DNA of 64,000 nt from Magnetococcales bacterium. Lineage in GTDB: Bacteria > Pseudomonadota > Magnetococcia > Magnetococcales > Magnetaquicoccaceae. Made by a program: the position numbers and the translations under genes. Positions 36,747 to 47,345 of this stretch are shown piece after piece (positions within the stretch are counted from its first letter, which is position 1; each line of letters begins with the position of its first letter). The stretch spans positions 1-64,000 of the forward strand of contig JADGBT010000019.1 in NCBI GenBank assembly GCA_015231375.1, in the 5' to 3' direction. The notes beneath the pieces are model-generated. The model worked only from the letters and a program-made list of their open reading frames with translations. It was not told the DNA's origin and made no database searches.

Positions 36747-38567
36747 TCAAGACGGATAGGGTTGGCCGGTGCGCAGCACACCCAGAAAGATTTCGCCATA
36801 CCGTTCCAGTTTGCGGGATCCCACGCCGGGAATCCGTTCCATTTCGGTCAAGGTCTCAGGTCTGGAATCGATCATCCCTTGCAAGGTGGCATCCTGGAAA
36901 ATAATGAAGGGCGCCACCTGCTGCTCTTTGGCCAGATGGCGCCGGGTGGCCTTGAGGGCGCGCATCAACGGTTCGTCTGCTTCCGCAGTCTCGAATCCCC
37001 GTTCCCGGCGTATCCGACGTTCCCGACCCGGCTTGGGTTCATCGGGGTCCAGACGCAGCAACACGCTCCGCTCTCCCCGCAACACCGGACGACACGCCTC
37101 CGCCAGACCCAATCCGCCGAATCCGGTCACATCCACCGTCGCCAACCCCCTGGCCACCAGTTGACGAAACACCGAACGCCACGCAGCGGCGCTCCGGTCC
37201 GCGCCCATGCCGAAAACCTGCAAGGTGTGATGCTGAAACGATAAAACCCGTTCGGTCTTTTGTCCCCGCAATACATCCACCAGATAATGCACGCCGAATC
37301 GCTGACCTGTCCGGTAAATGCAAGACAAGGCCATGCGGACCGGTTCGGTGCCATCCCAGGTGGGGATCGGTTCCAGGCAGGTGTCGCAATTGCCGCAGGG
37401 GGCCTCCATGGTTTCGCCGAGATGCCGCAGCAGAATGCCCCGGCGACACTCCACGCTTTCGCACAGACCGAGCAGAGCTTCCAGTTTGTGGTGCTCGATG
37501 CGGCGAAACTCCTCTTCGGCTTGCGAATTCTCGATGAAGCGCCGCAACAGCACCACATCGTCCATTCCATAAGTCATGAATGCATCTGCCGGCAATCCAT
37601 CCCGTCCGGCGCGCCCGGTCTCTTGATAATAGGATTCGACACTTTTGGGCAGATCCAGATGGGCCACGAAACGCACATCCGGTTTGTCGATCCCCATGCC
37701 GAAGGCGATGGTGGCCACCATCACGATCCCTTCTTCGTTCAAGAAGCGATCCTGATGTTTCTGCCGGAGTTCCGGATCCAGCCCCGCGTGATAGGGCAAG
37801 GCGCGCAATCCCCGCTTCATCAGCCAGGAGGCGGTCTCCTCGACGCTTTTGCGGGTGAGACGATAAACGATTCCCGCGTTGCCCGCGTGTTCGGCGCGCA
37901 GGAATGCGTGCAACTGGTCGTGAGGCTGGTTTTTGATGGTAATCCGGTAACGAATATTGGGTCGGTCGAATCCGCCGACAAAGACTCTGGCCTCATCCAG
38001 GCGCAGCCGTTTGATGATTTCCAGACGCGTGGGCGGATCGGCGGTAGCGGTGAGCGCCACCCGGGGCACCCCCGGAAACCGTTCCTTGAGAATCCCCAAT
38101 CCCAGATAATCGGCGCGGAAATCGTGTCCCCATTGGGAGACGCAATGGGCCTCGTCGATGGCCAGCAAAGCGAGAGATCGGCGACTCAGCCACTCCAGGG
38201 TATAAGGAGTCAACAGTCGTTCCGGAGAGACGTAAAGCAGGTTCAACGCCCCTTCGTCTACCTGCCGGAACACCGCTCCAGCCTCTCCCGGCGCCAGATT
38301 GGAGTGCAACGCCGCCGCCGCGATCCCCAATTGACGCAACGCCGCCACTTGATCCCGCATCAAGGCGATCAACGGAGAGACCACCACCGCCAGACCCGGA
38401 CGCAACAACGCCGGAATCTGGTAACACAAGGATTTGCCCCCGCCGGTAGGCATCAGCACCAGGGCATCCCCACCGGCAAGCAGATGCGCGACCACCGCCT
38501 CCTGGTCACCACGAAAGAAAGGATAACCAAACACCCGTCGCAACAGGTTTAAGGCTGTGCCGGTCAT
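36747..38567 (-). CDS. recQ: ATP-dependent DNA helicase RecQ
   Basis: A 3'-5' DNA helicase acting in recombination and fork repair, about 606 residues. Walker A is MPTGGGKS, the DEAH box is [19 protein letters not shown], and motif VI is [11 protein letters not shown] zinc site has Cys residues in CESVECRRG and CGNCDTC. A winged helix follows, and a C-terminal HRDC domain has [16 protein letters not shown] 38567 ([15 protein letters not shown]) gives the usual RecQ start. A much longer open frame extends to 39650 but is antisense to the next receptor. Confidence 0.95.
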   Translation of the reverse strand: MTGTALNLLRRVFGYPFFRGDQEAVVAHLLAGGDALVLMPTGGGKSLCYQIPALLRPGLAVVVSPLIALMRDQVAALRQLGIAAAALHSNLAPGEAGAVFRQVDEGALNLLYVSPERLLTPYTLEWLSRRSLALLAIDEAHCVSQWGHDFRADYLGLGILKERFPGVPRVALTATADPPTRLEIIKRLRLDEARVFVGGFDRPNIRYRITIKNQPHDQLHAFLRAEHAGNAGIVYRLTRKSVEETASWLMKRGLRALPYHAGLDPELRQKHQDRFLNEEGIVMVATIAFGMGIDKPDVRFVAHLDLPKSVESYYQETGRAGRDGLPADAFMTYGMDDVVLLRRFIENSQAEEEFRRIEHHKLEALLGLCESVECRRGILLRHLGETMEAPCGNCDTCLEPIPTWDGTEPVRMALSCIYRTGQRFGVHYLVDVLRGQKTERVLSFQHHTLQVFGMGADRSAAAWRSVFRQLVARGLATVDVTGFGGLGLAEACRPVLRGERSVLLRLDPDEPKPGRERRIRRERGFETAEADEPLMRALKATRRHLAKEQQVAPFIIFQDATLQGMIDSRPETLTEMERIPGVGSRKLERYGEIFLGVLRTGQPYPS

Positions 38568-38708
38568 TGCGGCGCGATTCTCGCAAACCATGGGGTCAAA
38601 CGGGTGGTAATTTTCCATAATTGCGCCAAATGCCCTTCCGGTGCCGTGTGGATTCGGAGTATGATCGTCTGGACATGCTTCACTTTCAATCGCAAAAAGG
38701 CAAGCCTT
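38568..38708. promoter_or_regulatory. recQ/chemoreceptor divergent intergenic region
   Basis: About 140 bp between diverging genes. It must carry both promoters. No confident -35/-10 boxes or operators were identified. Confidence 0.35.
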
Positions 38709-41549
38709 ATGAATGCACCACCCCGTTCCCGCTCTCTTTCGATTGCGTTCATCGCCCGGTTGAGTCTCCAAAAGCGTATCGCCTTGATCCAGATCCTGGC
38801 CATTCTGGGAATTCTCATCACCGGCGTCGTGACCCTGCACGCCAAGAAAGCGGGCATGATGGAGGATCGTCAACTCAAAACCCGCAATCTGGTGGAGACC
38901 GCCTACCAGGTACTGGGATACTTCCACGCCAGACAGACCAGCGGGGAGTTGACCCAGGCCCAGGCCCAGGAGGGGGCCAAGGCCGTGATCCGGGCCATGC
39001 GCTACAGCGAGAATCAGGCGGATTATTTCTGGATCAATGACATGACCCCGAAAATGGTCATGCATCCGGTCAAAACGGAACTCGAAGGCAAGGAGATGTC
39101 GGAGGTCAAGGATGCCAACGGCAAGAAATATTTTCTCTCTTTCGTCGAAACGGTCCAGAAGAACGGCGCCGGATTCGTCGATTATTACTGGAGCCGGAAC
39201 AACGATCAGAAGAACCCGGTCCCCAAGCTCTCCTACGTCATGGGATTCAAACCCTGGGGATGGATTGTCGGCACGGGCATCTACATCGACGATGTCAACA
39301 ACACCTTCATGGATGACATGATCCTCCTGGTGGAGGAGATGCTGTTGAGCGCCTTGATCCTGATGGCTCTCTCCTTTCTGATCTCCAAAACCATCCTGTA
39401 TCAGGTTGGCGGCGACATCCACAAAGTGGAAGAGACCGTGCGCCGTCTGGCCGAAGGGGACATGAGCGTCCGCGTCTCCACCCAAAACACCGAAACCACC
39501 GGCATCGCCCTGGCGGTCAACCGTCTGGCCGACCGGCTGGAACGCATCATGCGGATCATCAACCTCCACTCCGGGGGCATCACCGCCTGCGTGGGCGAAC
39601 TGATCAAGATCCGCGATCAGATCGAAGACGACGCCAGCAGTTCGCAACACATCGTCTCAGGGGTTTCCGAGAAAAATACACTGTTGGCCCAGGAGGTCAA
39701 CACCATCATTCAATCCATCAGAGAATCCACCGAAAGCGTGAATGCCATCGCCCATTCCGCCGAGGAGGTTTCCAACAACATCATCACCATCGCCGCCGGG
39801 GCCGAGGAGGCCAGCGCCAACATCGCCACCATGGCCTCGGCGGCGGATGAAATCACCACCAATCTCGACGCGGTCAACCAGAGCCTTTTCAAGGTGGATC
39901 AGTCGGTCAAGAACGTGGCCGCCTCCATCGACAACATCACCTCGGCCTTGGAAGAGATCAATCGCCGTTGCCAAAGCGCCAGCGCCGAATCGGAAACCGC
40001 CCACACCAACGCCCTGGATGTGCGGGAGGTGATGAATCGCCTGTCGGCCTCGGCCCAGGAGATCGGTGACGTGGTGGACATCATCAACAACATCGCCGAA
40101 CAGACCAACATGCTGGCTTTGAACGCCTCCATCGAAGCCGCCGGAGCCGGGGACGCGGGCAAGGGATTCGCGGTGGTGGCCAATGAAGTCAAGGAGCTGG
40201 CCAGACAGACCTCCGATGCCACCCGACTGATTTCCGAGAAGATCAACCGCATTCAGGGCAACACCCGCGAGGCCACCGAGGCCAATACCAGCGTGGCGGG
40301 CAGTATCGACCGCATCAACGAGGCCAACCGGGAGATCACCGAATCGGTGGAGGTCCAATCCGAGGCCATGGTGACCATTTCCAACGCCATGGACGATGTG
40401 GCCAAGGCCGCCGGCGAGGTCACCCGCAACGCTCTGGAGTTGGGAACCGCCGCCCAGGAGGTGGCGCGCGCCGCCCAGGAAGCCGCCGCCGGTACCGGCG
40501 AGGTGGCCAAATCGGCCTCGGCGGTGGCGGTGGCCGCCGAATCCATGGCAGAGAAAACCCGCCATGCCCAGGTACTCTCCAACAACATCACCAACTCCAC
40601 CCAGGCCACCGTGGATGCCACCTCGGTGGTGCAGGAAAAAATGCTGGAAGCCTCCTCCGTGGTGGCCATGACCCGAGGCTCCTCCACCCAGTTCAGCCGC
40701 ATGGGCGAAGTGTTGCAGGACATGTGCGGCGCCTTGTACGCGGCCCAGGCCGAAGCCGATCTGGGCAATCCGCTGTTCGACATGCGCGCCACCAAGAGCT
40801 ATTTCCTCAAATGGCACAGCCGCATGGAACAGGCCATCCCGGGTCGGATCAAGCTCTCCCAGGCCGAATGGCTCAAACCCGAAGAGTCCCCGCTGCACGC
40901 CTGGATTCAGGCCACGCTCACCACCCCTTACGGCAAGACCCATCACTTCGAGGAGATGCATCGCCTCCATGGCCAGATTTTCGCCAAGGCCATCGACACC
41001 CTGAAGATGATCCAAAAGGTGCCGGAAAGCGGCCCCGAAAAGGCGGATCAGGGCCTGCTGGAATATCTGGCCAAGGTCAAAAAGCTCTTTGCCCTGCTGG
41101 ATATCCTCTATCTGGAAAACGGCAAGGAGATCACCGAAGACGTGGAGTTCTTCCCCTGGACCGACAATCTCAATACCGGCATTCAGGAGATCGACGACGA
41201 TCACAAGAAGCTCGTGGTCATGGTCAACCAGATCCACAAACTCCTCAAAGAGAGCGCGGGCAAGGAAGAGGTCGCCAAAATCATCACCGAGTTGGCGGAT
41301 TACACCCACTTCCACTTCGCCCGGGAAGAGAAACTCTTCGAGAAGCATCATTATCCGGACACGCCGACCCACAAGGAAAAACATGTCCAACTGTTGAACG
41401 AAGTCAGCGATCTGGTGAGAAAGTTCCAGTCCGGTGACTTCGCCGCGCCCATGGACCTGTTGACCCTGGCCAAAACCTGGCTGATCCAGCATATCCTCCG
41501 CACCGATATGCTGTATGTCCAGCATTTCAAACAAAAAGGGATCATCTGA
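38709..41549 (+). CDS. Cache-domain chemoreceptor with zinc-site-like segment and C-terminal haemerythrin
   Basis: A 946-residue receptor. It has a helix at about 24-43, a periplasmic single-Cache sensor (about 47-190, with [16 protein letters not shown] and [13 protein letters not shown]), a second helix (about 205-230), HAMP and an MCP hairpin with tip [27 protein letters not shown]-like four-His segment follows ([23 protein letters not shown]; about 690-790), then a bacteriohaemerythrin domain (812-946). The di-iron ligands are all present: H832, H869, E873, H888, H892, H928, D933. It should sense oxygen or redox state plus a periplasmic ligand. ATG 38709 follows a purine-rich SD; the upstream frame is not part of it. 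Confidence 0.93.
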   Translation: MNAPPRSRSLSIAFIARLSLQKRIALIQILAILGILITGVVTLHAKKAGMMEDRQLKTRNLVETAYQVLGYFHARQTSGELTQAQAQEGAKAVIRAMRYSENQADYFWINDMTPKMVMHPVKTELEGKEMSEVKDANGKKYFLSFVETVQKNGAGFVDYYWSRNNDQKNPVPKLSYVMGFKPWGWIVGTGIYIDDVNNTFMDDMILLVEEMLLSALILMALSFLISKTILYQVGGDIHKVEETVRRLAEGDMSVRVSTQNTETTGIALAVNRLADRLERIMRIINLHSGGITACVGELIKIRDQIEDDASSSQHIVSGVSEKNTLLAQEVNTIIQSIRESTESVNAIAHSAEEVSNNIITIAAGAEEASANIATMASAADEITTNLDAVNQSLFKVDQSVKNVAASIDNITSALEEINRRCQSASAESETAHTNALDVREVMNRLSASAQEIGDVVDIINNIAEQTNMLALNASIEAAGAGDAGKGFAVVANEVKELARQTSDATRLISEKINRIQGNTREATEANTSVAGSIDRINEANREITESVEVQSEAMVTISNAMDDVAKAAGEVTRNALELGTAAQEVARAAQEAAAGTGEVAKSASAVAVAAESMAEKTRHAQVLSNNITNSTQATVDATSVVQEKMLEASSVVAMTRGSSTQFSRMGEVLQDMCGALYAAQAEADLGNPLFDMRATKSYFLKWHSRMEQAIPGRIKLSQAEWLKPEESPLHAWIQATLTTPYGKTHHFEEMHRLHGQIFAKAIDTLKMIQKVPESGPEKADQGLLEYLAKVKKLFALLDILYLENGKEITEDVEFFPWTDNLNTGIQEIDDDHKKLVVMVNQIHKLLKESAGKEEVAKIITELADYTHFHFAREEKLFEKHHYPDTPTHKEKHVQLLNEVSDLVRKFQSGDFAAPMDLLTLAKTWLIQHILRTDMLYVQHFKQKGII

Positions 41550-41565
41550 CCCGACCGTCTCCGGC

Positions 41566-41630
41566 CAGTGTCCGGGGAGCGCATGGACTGACACCGCCGC
41601 CAGTCCATGCGCTCCCCGGACACTGTTTTC
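41566..41630 (+). terminator. Long-stem terminator after the haemerythrin receptor
   Basis: A perfect 25-bp stem (41566-41590 with 41601-41625) around a 10-nt loop, followed by TTTTC. It lies between two convergent genes, 17 bp after the receptor stop. The stem is far longer than typical terminators. The minus-strand reading lacks a T-run, so it mainly stops + strand transcription, though the RNA hairpin could also act on the other transcript. Confidence 0.82.
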
Positions 41631-41645
41631 AACTTCTGGCCGCCA

Positions 41646-42191
41646 TCACCCCTGTCCGATCACAATTTCCGCCAGTTCCAACGTTTCACGATCGTTGACA
41701 AAACGTTCGTCCAACCACAGATTCAAACCCACAGCCCATTCCAGATTCTCAGGCTGTTTCTCGACCTCTCCGTGAATCCGCTGGACCACATGCAAGGCGA
41801 CACTCATGAAACCGTCTTCGGCGAAGGTGTCGGAGATGAGTTGGAAAAAGGTCAGATCATTGAACAACAATTCCAGCCGACGCGTATTCATGCCCGGCAG
41901 ACCGGGGATCAGACGTTCCAGGGCAAAAGAAAACGATTGGGCCTGATGGGGATGGGTGGCGAGTACCGCCTGTTTCCAGACGAACGTCAACAAGGGAGGA
42001 TAGTGCCGATCAAAACTTTTACGTTTGAGCAGTTGATGGGGTTTGAGACCGAGCAAGGCGTAGTGTGACTCGTCCGGTGGTAAAGACAGCGCCTGCAACA
42101 GCCCTCCCATCAAATCATGAATCGTGCGCCGTTTGCGTCGTTGCAGATTGCCGCTCCATTCCGCTTCCAGCGAAGCCGGGGTGATGGTCAT
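41646..42191 (-). CDS. Uncharacterised protein, coupled to the SpmA/B-like gene
   Basis: A 181-residue soluble protein with no signal peptide or transmembrane helix and no family I recognise. It begins MTITPASLEAEWSGNLQRRKRRTIHDL and is rich in Leu and charged residues, consistent with an alpha-helical fold. Its start overlaps the upstream gene stop by 4 bp, so the two are translationally coupled. Function is unknown. Confidence 0.7.
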   Translation of the reverse strand: MTITPASLEAEWSGNLQRRKRRTIHDLMGGLLQALSLPPDESHYALLGLKPHQLLKRKSFDRHYPPLLTFVWKQAVLATHPHQAQSFSFALERLIPGLPGMNTRRLELLFNDLTFFQLISDTFAEDGFMSVALHVVQRIHGEVEKQPENLEWAVGLNLWLDERFVNDRETLELAEIVIGQG

Positions 42192-43507
42192 GGCGCCACC
42201 GCCGGGCCGTACAACCAGGAACAGATGAAAACCGCCGCCACCACGCCCGCCAGATCACCGATCAGGGCCGCAGCCAACGTGTGGCGCACCTGACGGATGC
42301 GAATGGCGCCATAATAGACTGCCAGAATGTAAAAGGTGGTTTCCGAGGAGCCTTGCAGGGTACTGGTCAACAGGCCCACATAACCATCCGGGCCGATGGC
42401 GGGATTTTGCAGCAAGGTGGCGAGAAATCCCTGGGCGCCGGAACCCGACAAAGGCCGCAACAAGGCCATGGTCAAGGCGTCGGCGGGCAGTCCGATCTGG
42501 GCGGTCCAGGGTCCAATCAGACCGGTCAGATATCCCAACGCGCCGCTGGATTTGAACATGCCGACCGCCACCAGAATGGCCACCAGATAGGGGATGATGC
42601 GCACTCCCACCTCAAAGCCCTCGCGCGCCCCTTCCACAAACACCTCGTAGACCCGCACCCCGCGCACGAAACCGAATCCGAGCATGCCCAGCATCAAGGA
42701 GGGCAACACCCACGGCGAGATGACGCGACCATACAGAATGGTCACCGGAATCAAACCGATCAACACCACCAAAGCGGTGGCGGAGACCCAGGAGGGATAT
42801 CCCCGCGCCACCGCCGGTCCATCGGCTTCCGGCAGCGCGGGGGCCAGGATCGCGGGGGCGACAGGAAGATCGCCGCCGGTTGTTCCGTTGTCCGCCTGGA
42901 ATGAAAAGAAACGCTGCAAGAATTTGGCGCTCAGAATGGCCACGGAGGTGGAAAAGAAGGTGGCGAACAAAGTGGTGGAGAGAATCGCCGCCGGATCGGC
43001 GGAACCCACCGAGGCCCGCAAAGCGATCACGCTGGTGGGAACCAGGGTGACACTGGAGGTGTTGATGGCCAGAAACAACGCCATGGCATTGGTGGCGGTG
43101 CCGGGATAAGGATTGAGGCGATCCAGCTCCTTCATGGCGCGGATGCCGAAGGGGGTGGCGGCGTTGCCCAGGCCCAGGGCGTTGGCCGACAGATTGAGAA
43201 TCATCGCCCCCATGGCGGGATGGTCCGCTGGCACATCCGGGAACAGTCGGATCATCAAGGGCCGGATCAGCCGGGCCAGCACCACCAGCAGTCCTCCCTG
43301 CTCGGCCACCTTCATCAGGCCGAGAAACAGGGCCATCACCCCCACCATGCCGAGGGAGAGGGTCACGGAGCCATTGGCGGCCTCCACCATGCCGTTGGTC
43401 AAGGCCTGCATGGGAGAGTCCCCGGACCCCGCAGGGATCCACCACCACTGCCGAACCGCCGTGACCCCGAAGGCGGTGGCAACCAGAACGAAAAAGAAAA
43501 GATTCAT
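42188..43507 (-). CDS. SpmA/SpmB-type fused nucleoside-recognition membrane protein
   Basis: A 439-residue polytopic inner-membrane protein consisting of two nucleoside-recognition (Gate) halves, like SpmA and SpmB of spore formers fused in many Gram-negatives. Segments include GLMKVAEQGGLLVVLARLIRPLM, the LNLSANALGLGNAATPFGI motif, LFLAINTSSVTLVPTSVIALR, and the second half GFEVGVRIIPYLVAILVAVGMF. It is probably a transporter or channel. The substrate is unknown and sporulation is not implied. It is coupled to the 41646 gene. Confidence 0.88.
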   Translation of the reverse strand: MNLFFFVLVATAFGVTAVRQWWWIPAGSGDSPMQALTNGMVEAANGSVTLSLGMVGVMALFLGLMKVAEQGGLLVVLARLIRPLMIRLFPDVPADHPAMGAMILNLSANALGLGNAATPFGIRAMKELDRLNPYPGTATNAMALFLAINTSSVTLVPTSVIALRASVGSADPAAILSTTLFATFFSTSVAILSAKFLQRFFSFQADNGTTGGDLPVAPAILAPALPEADGPAVARGYPSWVSATALVVLIGLIPVTILYGRVISPWVLPSLMLGMLGFGFVRGVRVYEVFVEGAREGFEVGVRIIPYLVAILVAVGMFKSSGALGYLTGLIGPWTAQIGLPADALTMALLRPLSGSGAQGFLATLLQNPAIGPDGYVGLLTSTLQGSSETTFYILAVYYGAIRIRQVRHTLAAALIGDLAGVVAAVFICSWLYGPAVAP

Positions 43508-43560
43508 GCGCTGTCGGACCGCGTTTTCATGGGAAGGCTGGATTCATCCCGGTTTTTGCA

Positions 43561-43586
43561 GGATCCCGGAACAGGATCCCGGAACA
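43561..43586. repeat. 13-bp tandem repeat
   Basis: Two perfect copies of ggatcccggaaca (43561-43573 and 43574-43586) in the gap upstream of the SpmA/B-like gene. Short and probably a slippage product. Confidence 0.85.
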
Positions 43587-43638
43587 AGAGTCCGAGACAA
43601 GGCCGCCAATCCGGAAAATCCACCGCTTCCAGGCGTAA

Positions 43639-43671
43639 GCGCCACCAAAGAGGAGACCTCTCTGGTGGCGC
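43639..43671 (-). terminator. Strong hairpin after the CZB receptor
   Basis: GCGCCACCA (43639-43647) pairs with TGGTGGCGC (43663-43671), and an inner AGAGG/CCTCT pair (43649-43653 with 43657-43661) extends it to 14 pairs. It lies 20 bp beyond the receptor stop codon on the minus strand. No T-run follows, so it may be a Rho-assisted terminator or an mRNA 3'-end protector. Confidence 0.5.
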
Positions 43672-43691
43672 CGGGACGGGATTGACGATAC

Positions 43692-45710
43692 TTAAAACGT
43701 CTCGAATTCATCATCCTGGGAAGAGCGATTGGGTGCCGGCAGCGCCCGCATGGAACCGCCACCAGAGGAAGCAGCGACGGGGGTGGCACGCGCCAGGGTC
43801 AACTCGTTGCGCCGCACCGGCTGATGACGATGGCCGGTTTTGAAGAATCCCATGATCTCTTGCAGTCGGGAAGCCTGTTCGGAAAGCTCGTCGGCGGTGG
43901 CCGCCATCTCTTCGCTGGCCCCGGCGTTGCGTTGAATCACCTTGTCGAGCTGCTGAATGGCTCCATTGACCTGACTGGCGCCTTGATTCTGTTCCACGCT
44001 GGCGGCGGCGATCTCTTGCACCAGTTCGGCGGTCCGTTTGATGTCCGGCACCAGTTTGTTCATGATCTGACCAGTGCGCTCCGCCACCTGCACGCTCGAA
44101 GCCGACAGATGCCCAATCTCTCCGGCGGCGCTCTGACTACGTTCCGCCAGCTTGCGCACCTCGGCGGCCACCACCGCGAAGCCCTTGCCGTGCTCCCCGG
44201 CCCGGGCCGCCTCGATGGCGGCGTTCAGGGCCAGCAGGTTGGTCTGACGGGCAATCTCTTCGATGATGGAGATCTTGTTGGCAATCTCCTTCATCACCTC
44301 GACTGCGGCCAGCACCGATTGTCCACCCTCCTGGGCATCCTTGGCGGCCTGGGAGGCGATTTTTTCGGTGGTTTGGGCGTTGTCGGTGTTTTGCTGAATG
44401 TTGGAGGCCATCTCTTCCATGGCCGCCGAGGTCTCTTCGATGGAAGCCGCCTGTTCCGAAGCTCCCTGGGAGAGATTCTGCGCGTTGGAAGAAGACTCCT
44501 GACTGCCGCTGGCCACGTTTTCCGCCGCGTTGATCACGTCTTCGACCACCTGACGCAACCGCTGCACCATGTCGTTGAGCGCCTGGGCCAGACGACCGGC
44601 TTCGTCCGAGCGGTTCACGTCACAATCGCACTCTCCATCCAGGTTGCCCATGGCCACCTGTTCGGCAAAGGCGATGCTGACCAGAATCGGACGGGTGATG
44701 GAACGGGTCACGAAAGCCGCCAGCAGCAGACCCAGCACAATGGCCGCTGCGGAGACGGACACCACCACGTTGCGCACCTGATGGGCATTGGTGATCATTT
44801 GATTTTCAGACAGAACCCTCTCTTTGGCCAGATCGTTCATGTCGTGAAAATGTTTCTTCACCGCCGCCAGATGAACCTGGGTCTCTTCGGTGAAGATCTT
44901 TTCCGCGTGGGCCTTGCCCGCGAGATTGTCCCGGGCGCGCTCCTGCATCTTGGCCAAAGTCGCCCGCACCTTGCCCAAGGCCGGAATCACATTCTCCTGA
45001 TAATGTTTGGCGGCAATGGCGACATCTCCGGCCAGCAACGCCTTTTTGATGGCTTCTCCTTCCTGGTGCAACTTGCGATGGTCAGGTTCGATCTCATCGA
45101 GCATGCGGGCCAGGGTGGTATCCGAGGCGCGCATCTTCTTGCCATCCTCGCCGTACATGAACTTGCCCAGTCCGCACTTGGTGGGATCCAACTGCACGGT
45201 CAAATCCTTCTGCGCCTGCAAAATCGCATCCTGCACCTTGCCCGACCACACCAGATGATCCACCTCCCGCTGGGTGAGAAACTCCGGCAGACGGGGATCG
45301 GCCCGTTGAAACACCTGACTGATCTTGTGCGCCGAAGCGTGCAGCAGTTTGTGAGGCTCTTCCAGGGTGACCAGCATTGGCTTCAGTTCCGGAATCAGCA
45401 CCTCCGCCTGATGGCGTCCGTCACCATAATACCACTTGCCGAAAGCGCACTGGGTATGATCCAACTGCACGCCCATCTCGGTGGCCTTGTCGTCGTTGAT
45501 GAAGGCGCTGACCTTGTTGGCCCAGTTGAGGTGGTCCACTTCCCGCTGCAACAACTCGCCTCTGAGTTTGTTGCCCGCCACCACCTCCATGCCGTCGCTG
45601 ACCATATTGGAAATGCCGTTCAAGGACCAGCCGGACACCACCATCAACAGCACCAGAACCAGACCGATGCCGGTCAGAATTTTCTTGCCAAGGCTCAAAT
45701 TATTCCACAT
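43692..45710 (-). CDS. Chemoreceptor with tandem periplasmic CZB domains and tether-like C-terminus
   Basis: A 672-residue receptor. It has a helix at about 10-30, then two chemoreceptor zinc-binding (CZB) domains in tandem. The first has zinc ligands H60, C88, H120, H124 (CAFGKWYYG). The second has H152, C179, H211, H215 (CGLGKFMYG). Further periplasmic helices lead to TM2 (314-335), HAMP and an MCP hairpin with the common [19 protein letters not shown] tip. The C-terminus is DDEFETF, resembling the NWETF pentapeptide that binds CheR/CheB. CZB domains are usually cytoplasmic, so the periplasmic pair is unusual. ATG 45710 has GGAGGGGGAG upstream. Confidence 0.92.
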   Translation of the reverse strand: MWNNLSLGKKILTGIGLVLVLLMVVSGWSLNGISNMVSDGMEVVAGNKLRGELLQREVDHLNWANKVSAFINDDKATEMGVQLDHTQCAFGKWYYGDGRHQAEVLIPELKPMLVTLEEPHKLLHASAHKISQVFQRADPRLPEFLTQREVDHLVWSGKVQDAILQAQKDLTVQLDPTKCGLGKFMYGEDGKKMRASDTTLARMLDEIEPDHRKLHQEGEAIKKALLAGDVAIAAKHYQENVIPALGKVRATLAKMQERARDNLAGKAHAEKIFTEETQVHLAAVKKHFHDMNDLAKERVLSENQMITNAHQVRNVVVSVSAAAIVLGLLLAAFVTRSITRPILVSIAFAEQVAMGNLDGECDCDVNRSDEAGRLAQALNDMVQRLRQVVEDVINAAENVASGSQESSSNAQNLSQGASEQAASIEETSAAMEEMASNIQQNTDNAQTTEKIASQAAKDAQEGGQSVLAAVEVMKEIANKISIIEEIARQTNLLALNAAIEAARAGEHGKGFAVVAAEVRKLAERSQSAAGEIGHLSASSVQVAERTGQIMNKLVPDIKRTAELVQEIAAASVEQNQGASQVNGAIQQLDKVIQRNAGASEEMAATADELSEQASRLQEIMGFFKTGHRHQPVRRNELTLARATPVAASSGGGSMRALPAPNRSSQDDEFETF

Positions 45711-46067
45711 GACTGCTTCTCCCCCTCCTTTAAGGCACAAACGGCTCTTGAGAAGCCGTCGCAGATGAACACCTCGAATCGGGCCGTCTGTTTTCCAGCC
45801 GGATGATCGCCAATACCGGCATCATCACCAGTACTGGATGCAGGATGACGGATTCAAAGGTCACGCCATGGCCTGATGTCATACCGGAGTTCTGCCCTTT
45901 CTCGAACACATTTCACGCAAACAATGCAGCCGAAATTTCACGAAAATAGTGCAGCCAAATCAACGAAACGGCAAGGTTTGTCGCGCGCTACCGGATACTT
46001 GTTCAGTTATCTGATTTGATATCAAACAGATAGAACCGTTCGCCCCGGCCTGATACGGCATCCGGAA
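45711..46067. other. Intergenic region with IS21-like terminal repeat remnant
   Basis: About 357 bp between two minus-strand genes without a supported gene. It holds the receptor promoter region (about 45711-45890), the repeats at 45911-45959 listed separately, and a palindrome-rich stretch near 46000-46030 (tctgatttgatatcaaacaga). Confidence 0.5.
45911..45959 (-). repeat. Two imperfect 24-bp repeats resembling an IS21-family end
   Basis: Units at 45911-45934 and 45936-45959 match at 20 of 24 positions (TTTCACG...TGCAGCC core). Read on the minus strand they give GTTGATTTGGCTGC...TTTTCGTGAAAT, the style of the multiple terminal repeats of IS21-family elements. No transposase (IstA/IstB) gene is nearby, so this is at most a solo end or remnant. 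Confidence 0.45.
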
Positions 46068-47162
46068 TCACTCTTTTTTGCCACCAATCCAGCGGACCAC
46101 ACGACCACGCAAGGGACCGGACAGATGCAATACAAGGGGAATCAACCATTTGGCTTTCTTGGCATAATAAACCGGCGTGACGAACCGCTTGCCCATCGAT
46201 CCGATCCATCGGGGCCACACGCGGATGCGCTGCGTCAGGGAGAACGCCGGAAACACGGTCGCATAACCGCTGCGACGCAAAGTCGCCCCGGCCACGAACT
46301 CGAAAAGTCGCTGATCGTCGTCCCCCATGGCGCGACGCCACTTCTCTTGATTGTCGGCCCGCACTGGCCCGCTCAACAGGTCGTGGGTGCCTCCGGTGGA
46401 CAGAATGCGCGCGGTCGCGCTACCCTTCAGATCGATGGATCCTTCCGGGCTCGGCAGCCCCAGAAACCCGGCGATGGTTCGCAAGGTCTCTTCCGGTTGT
46501 TGCAGCAACGTTTCGTAACGGATCTCCAGATAGGCCCTCGGATTGGCCACCCCCCAGGCCCGTTTGTCCTCCACATGACAACGCCACAGCCAGGCCGCCT
46601 CTCCGACCGTAGCCGGACCCCACCAGGATTTCAACCACGACAAGGCCACGTCCCGCCCGTCGCGCACAATGTGGATCACCTTCATCTCCGGCAGATGACG
46701 CTGCCAGATCTCCAGAGGCAACGATTCGTAAAAAGAACTGTTATCAACCCATCCCTGTTGACCATGATAACGCGCATAACTGGCGAACACACCTCGAATC
46801 AATCCGCCAAATCCATCCGCTTCCGCCACCAGGGCTGCCGCCTGATCCTGGACCGCCAGCAACGTGACCGGATGCAGATCCGCGCGGGATTTCTCCGGAT
46901 AATTGCGCGCCACCAGCAACTCCAGAAAGGCCAGAATGGTGGTCAGCAGACGCTCGCGGTTGGATGGTTTTCTCAAATCTCCCCACAAGAACAAGGATTC
47001 GGCGAAATAGGGAATGAAGTGAGTCTCCAAAGGCGCGGCCAACCCCAGACCCGATTCGATGAGGGAAGTCAGCAGCGTGGTGCCGGAACGATCGCAACCC
47101 ACCACAAACACGGGAGGCGGCACCAAAGGCGGATTCGACCGGGACGGAAGGGAAAGAGACAT
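46068..47162 (-). CDS. PAPS-dependent sulfotransferase family protein
   Basis: A 364-residue cytoplasmic protein with the PAPS 5'-phosphosulfate loop VGCDRSGTTLL (about 21-31) and the 3'-phosphate binding segment VIHIVRDGRDVALSW. This is the bacterial sulfotransferase fold that moves sulfate from PAPS to a hydroxyl or amine, often on a glycan or lipid. ATG 47162 has GAGGAG just upstream. The acceptor is unknown. The APS kinase gene at 55 kb could provide the donor. Confidence 0.87.
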   Translation of the reverse strand: MSLSLPSRSNPPLVPPPVFVVGCDRSGTTLLTSLIESGLGLAAPLETHFIPYFAESLFLWGDLRKPSNRERLLTTILAFLELLVARNYPEKSRADLHPVTLLAVQDQAAALVAEADGFGGLIRGVFASYARYHGQQGWVDNSSFYESLPLEIWQRHLPEMKVIHIVRDGRDVALSWLKSWWGPATVGEAAWLWRCHVEDKRAWGVANPRAYLEIRYETLLQQPEETLRTIAGFLGLPSPEGSIDLKGSATARILSTGGTHDLLSGPVRADNQEKWRRAMGDDDQRLFEFVAGATLRRSGYATVFPAFSLTQRIRVWPRWIGSMGKRFVTPVYYAKKAKWLIPLVLHLSGPLRGRVVRWIGGKKE

Positions 47163-47345
47163 CAACGCTCCTCAAGACAAGCAATCAGCAGACAAAGCCC
47201 ACATTAACGGCATGGACTTCTCCAGTCAAAAGAAAAAAACAGGCTCCCGCCATTGAATCGGTGACGCGCCCGACGCGATCCGCTAAGATTTTCATGACAA
47301 ATCCTGGTGACCAGCCACGCACCTTAATTGAGGAGGGACCAACCG
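47163..47345. promoter_or_regulatory. Divergent region between the sulfotransferase and rfbA
   Basis: About 180 bp between two diverging genes. It should hold both promoters. A GGAGGG Shine-Dalgarno (about 47332-47337) precedes the rfbA ATG. No other element is certain. Confidence 0.4.

Noticed and set aside
38568-39650. Open frame extending recQ to 967 residues
   Set aside because: The extension is antisense to the chemoreceptor at 38709, has no helicase features, and RecQ alignment starts at 38567.
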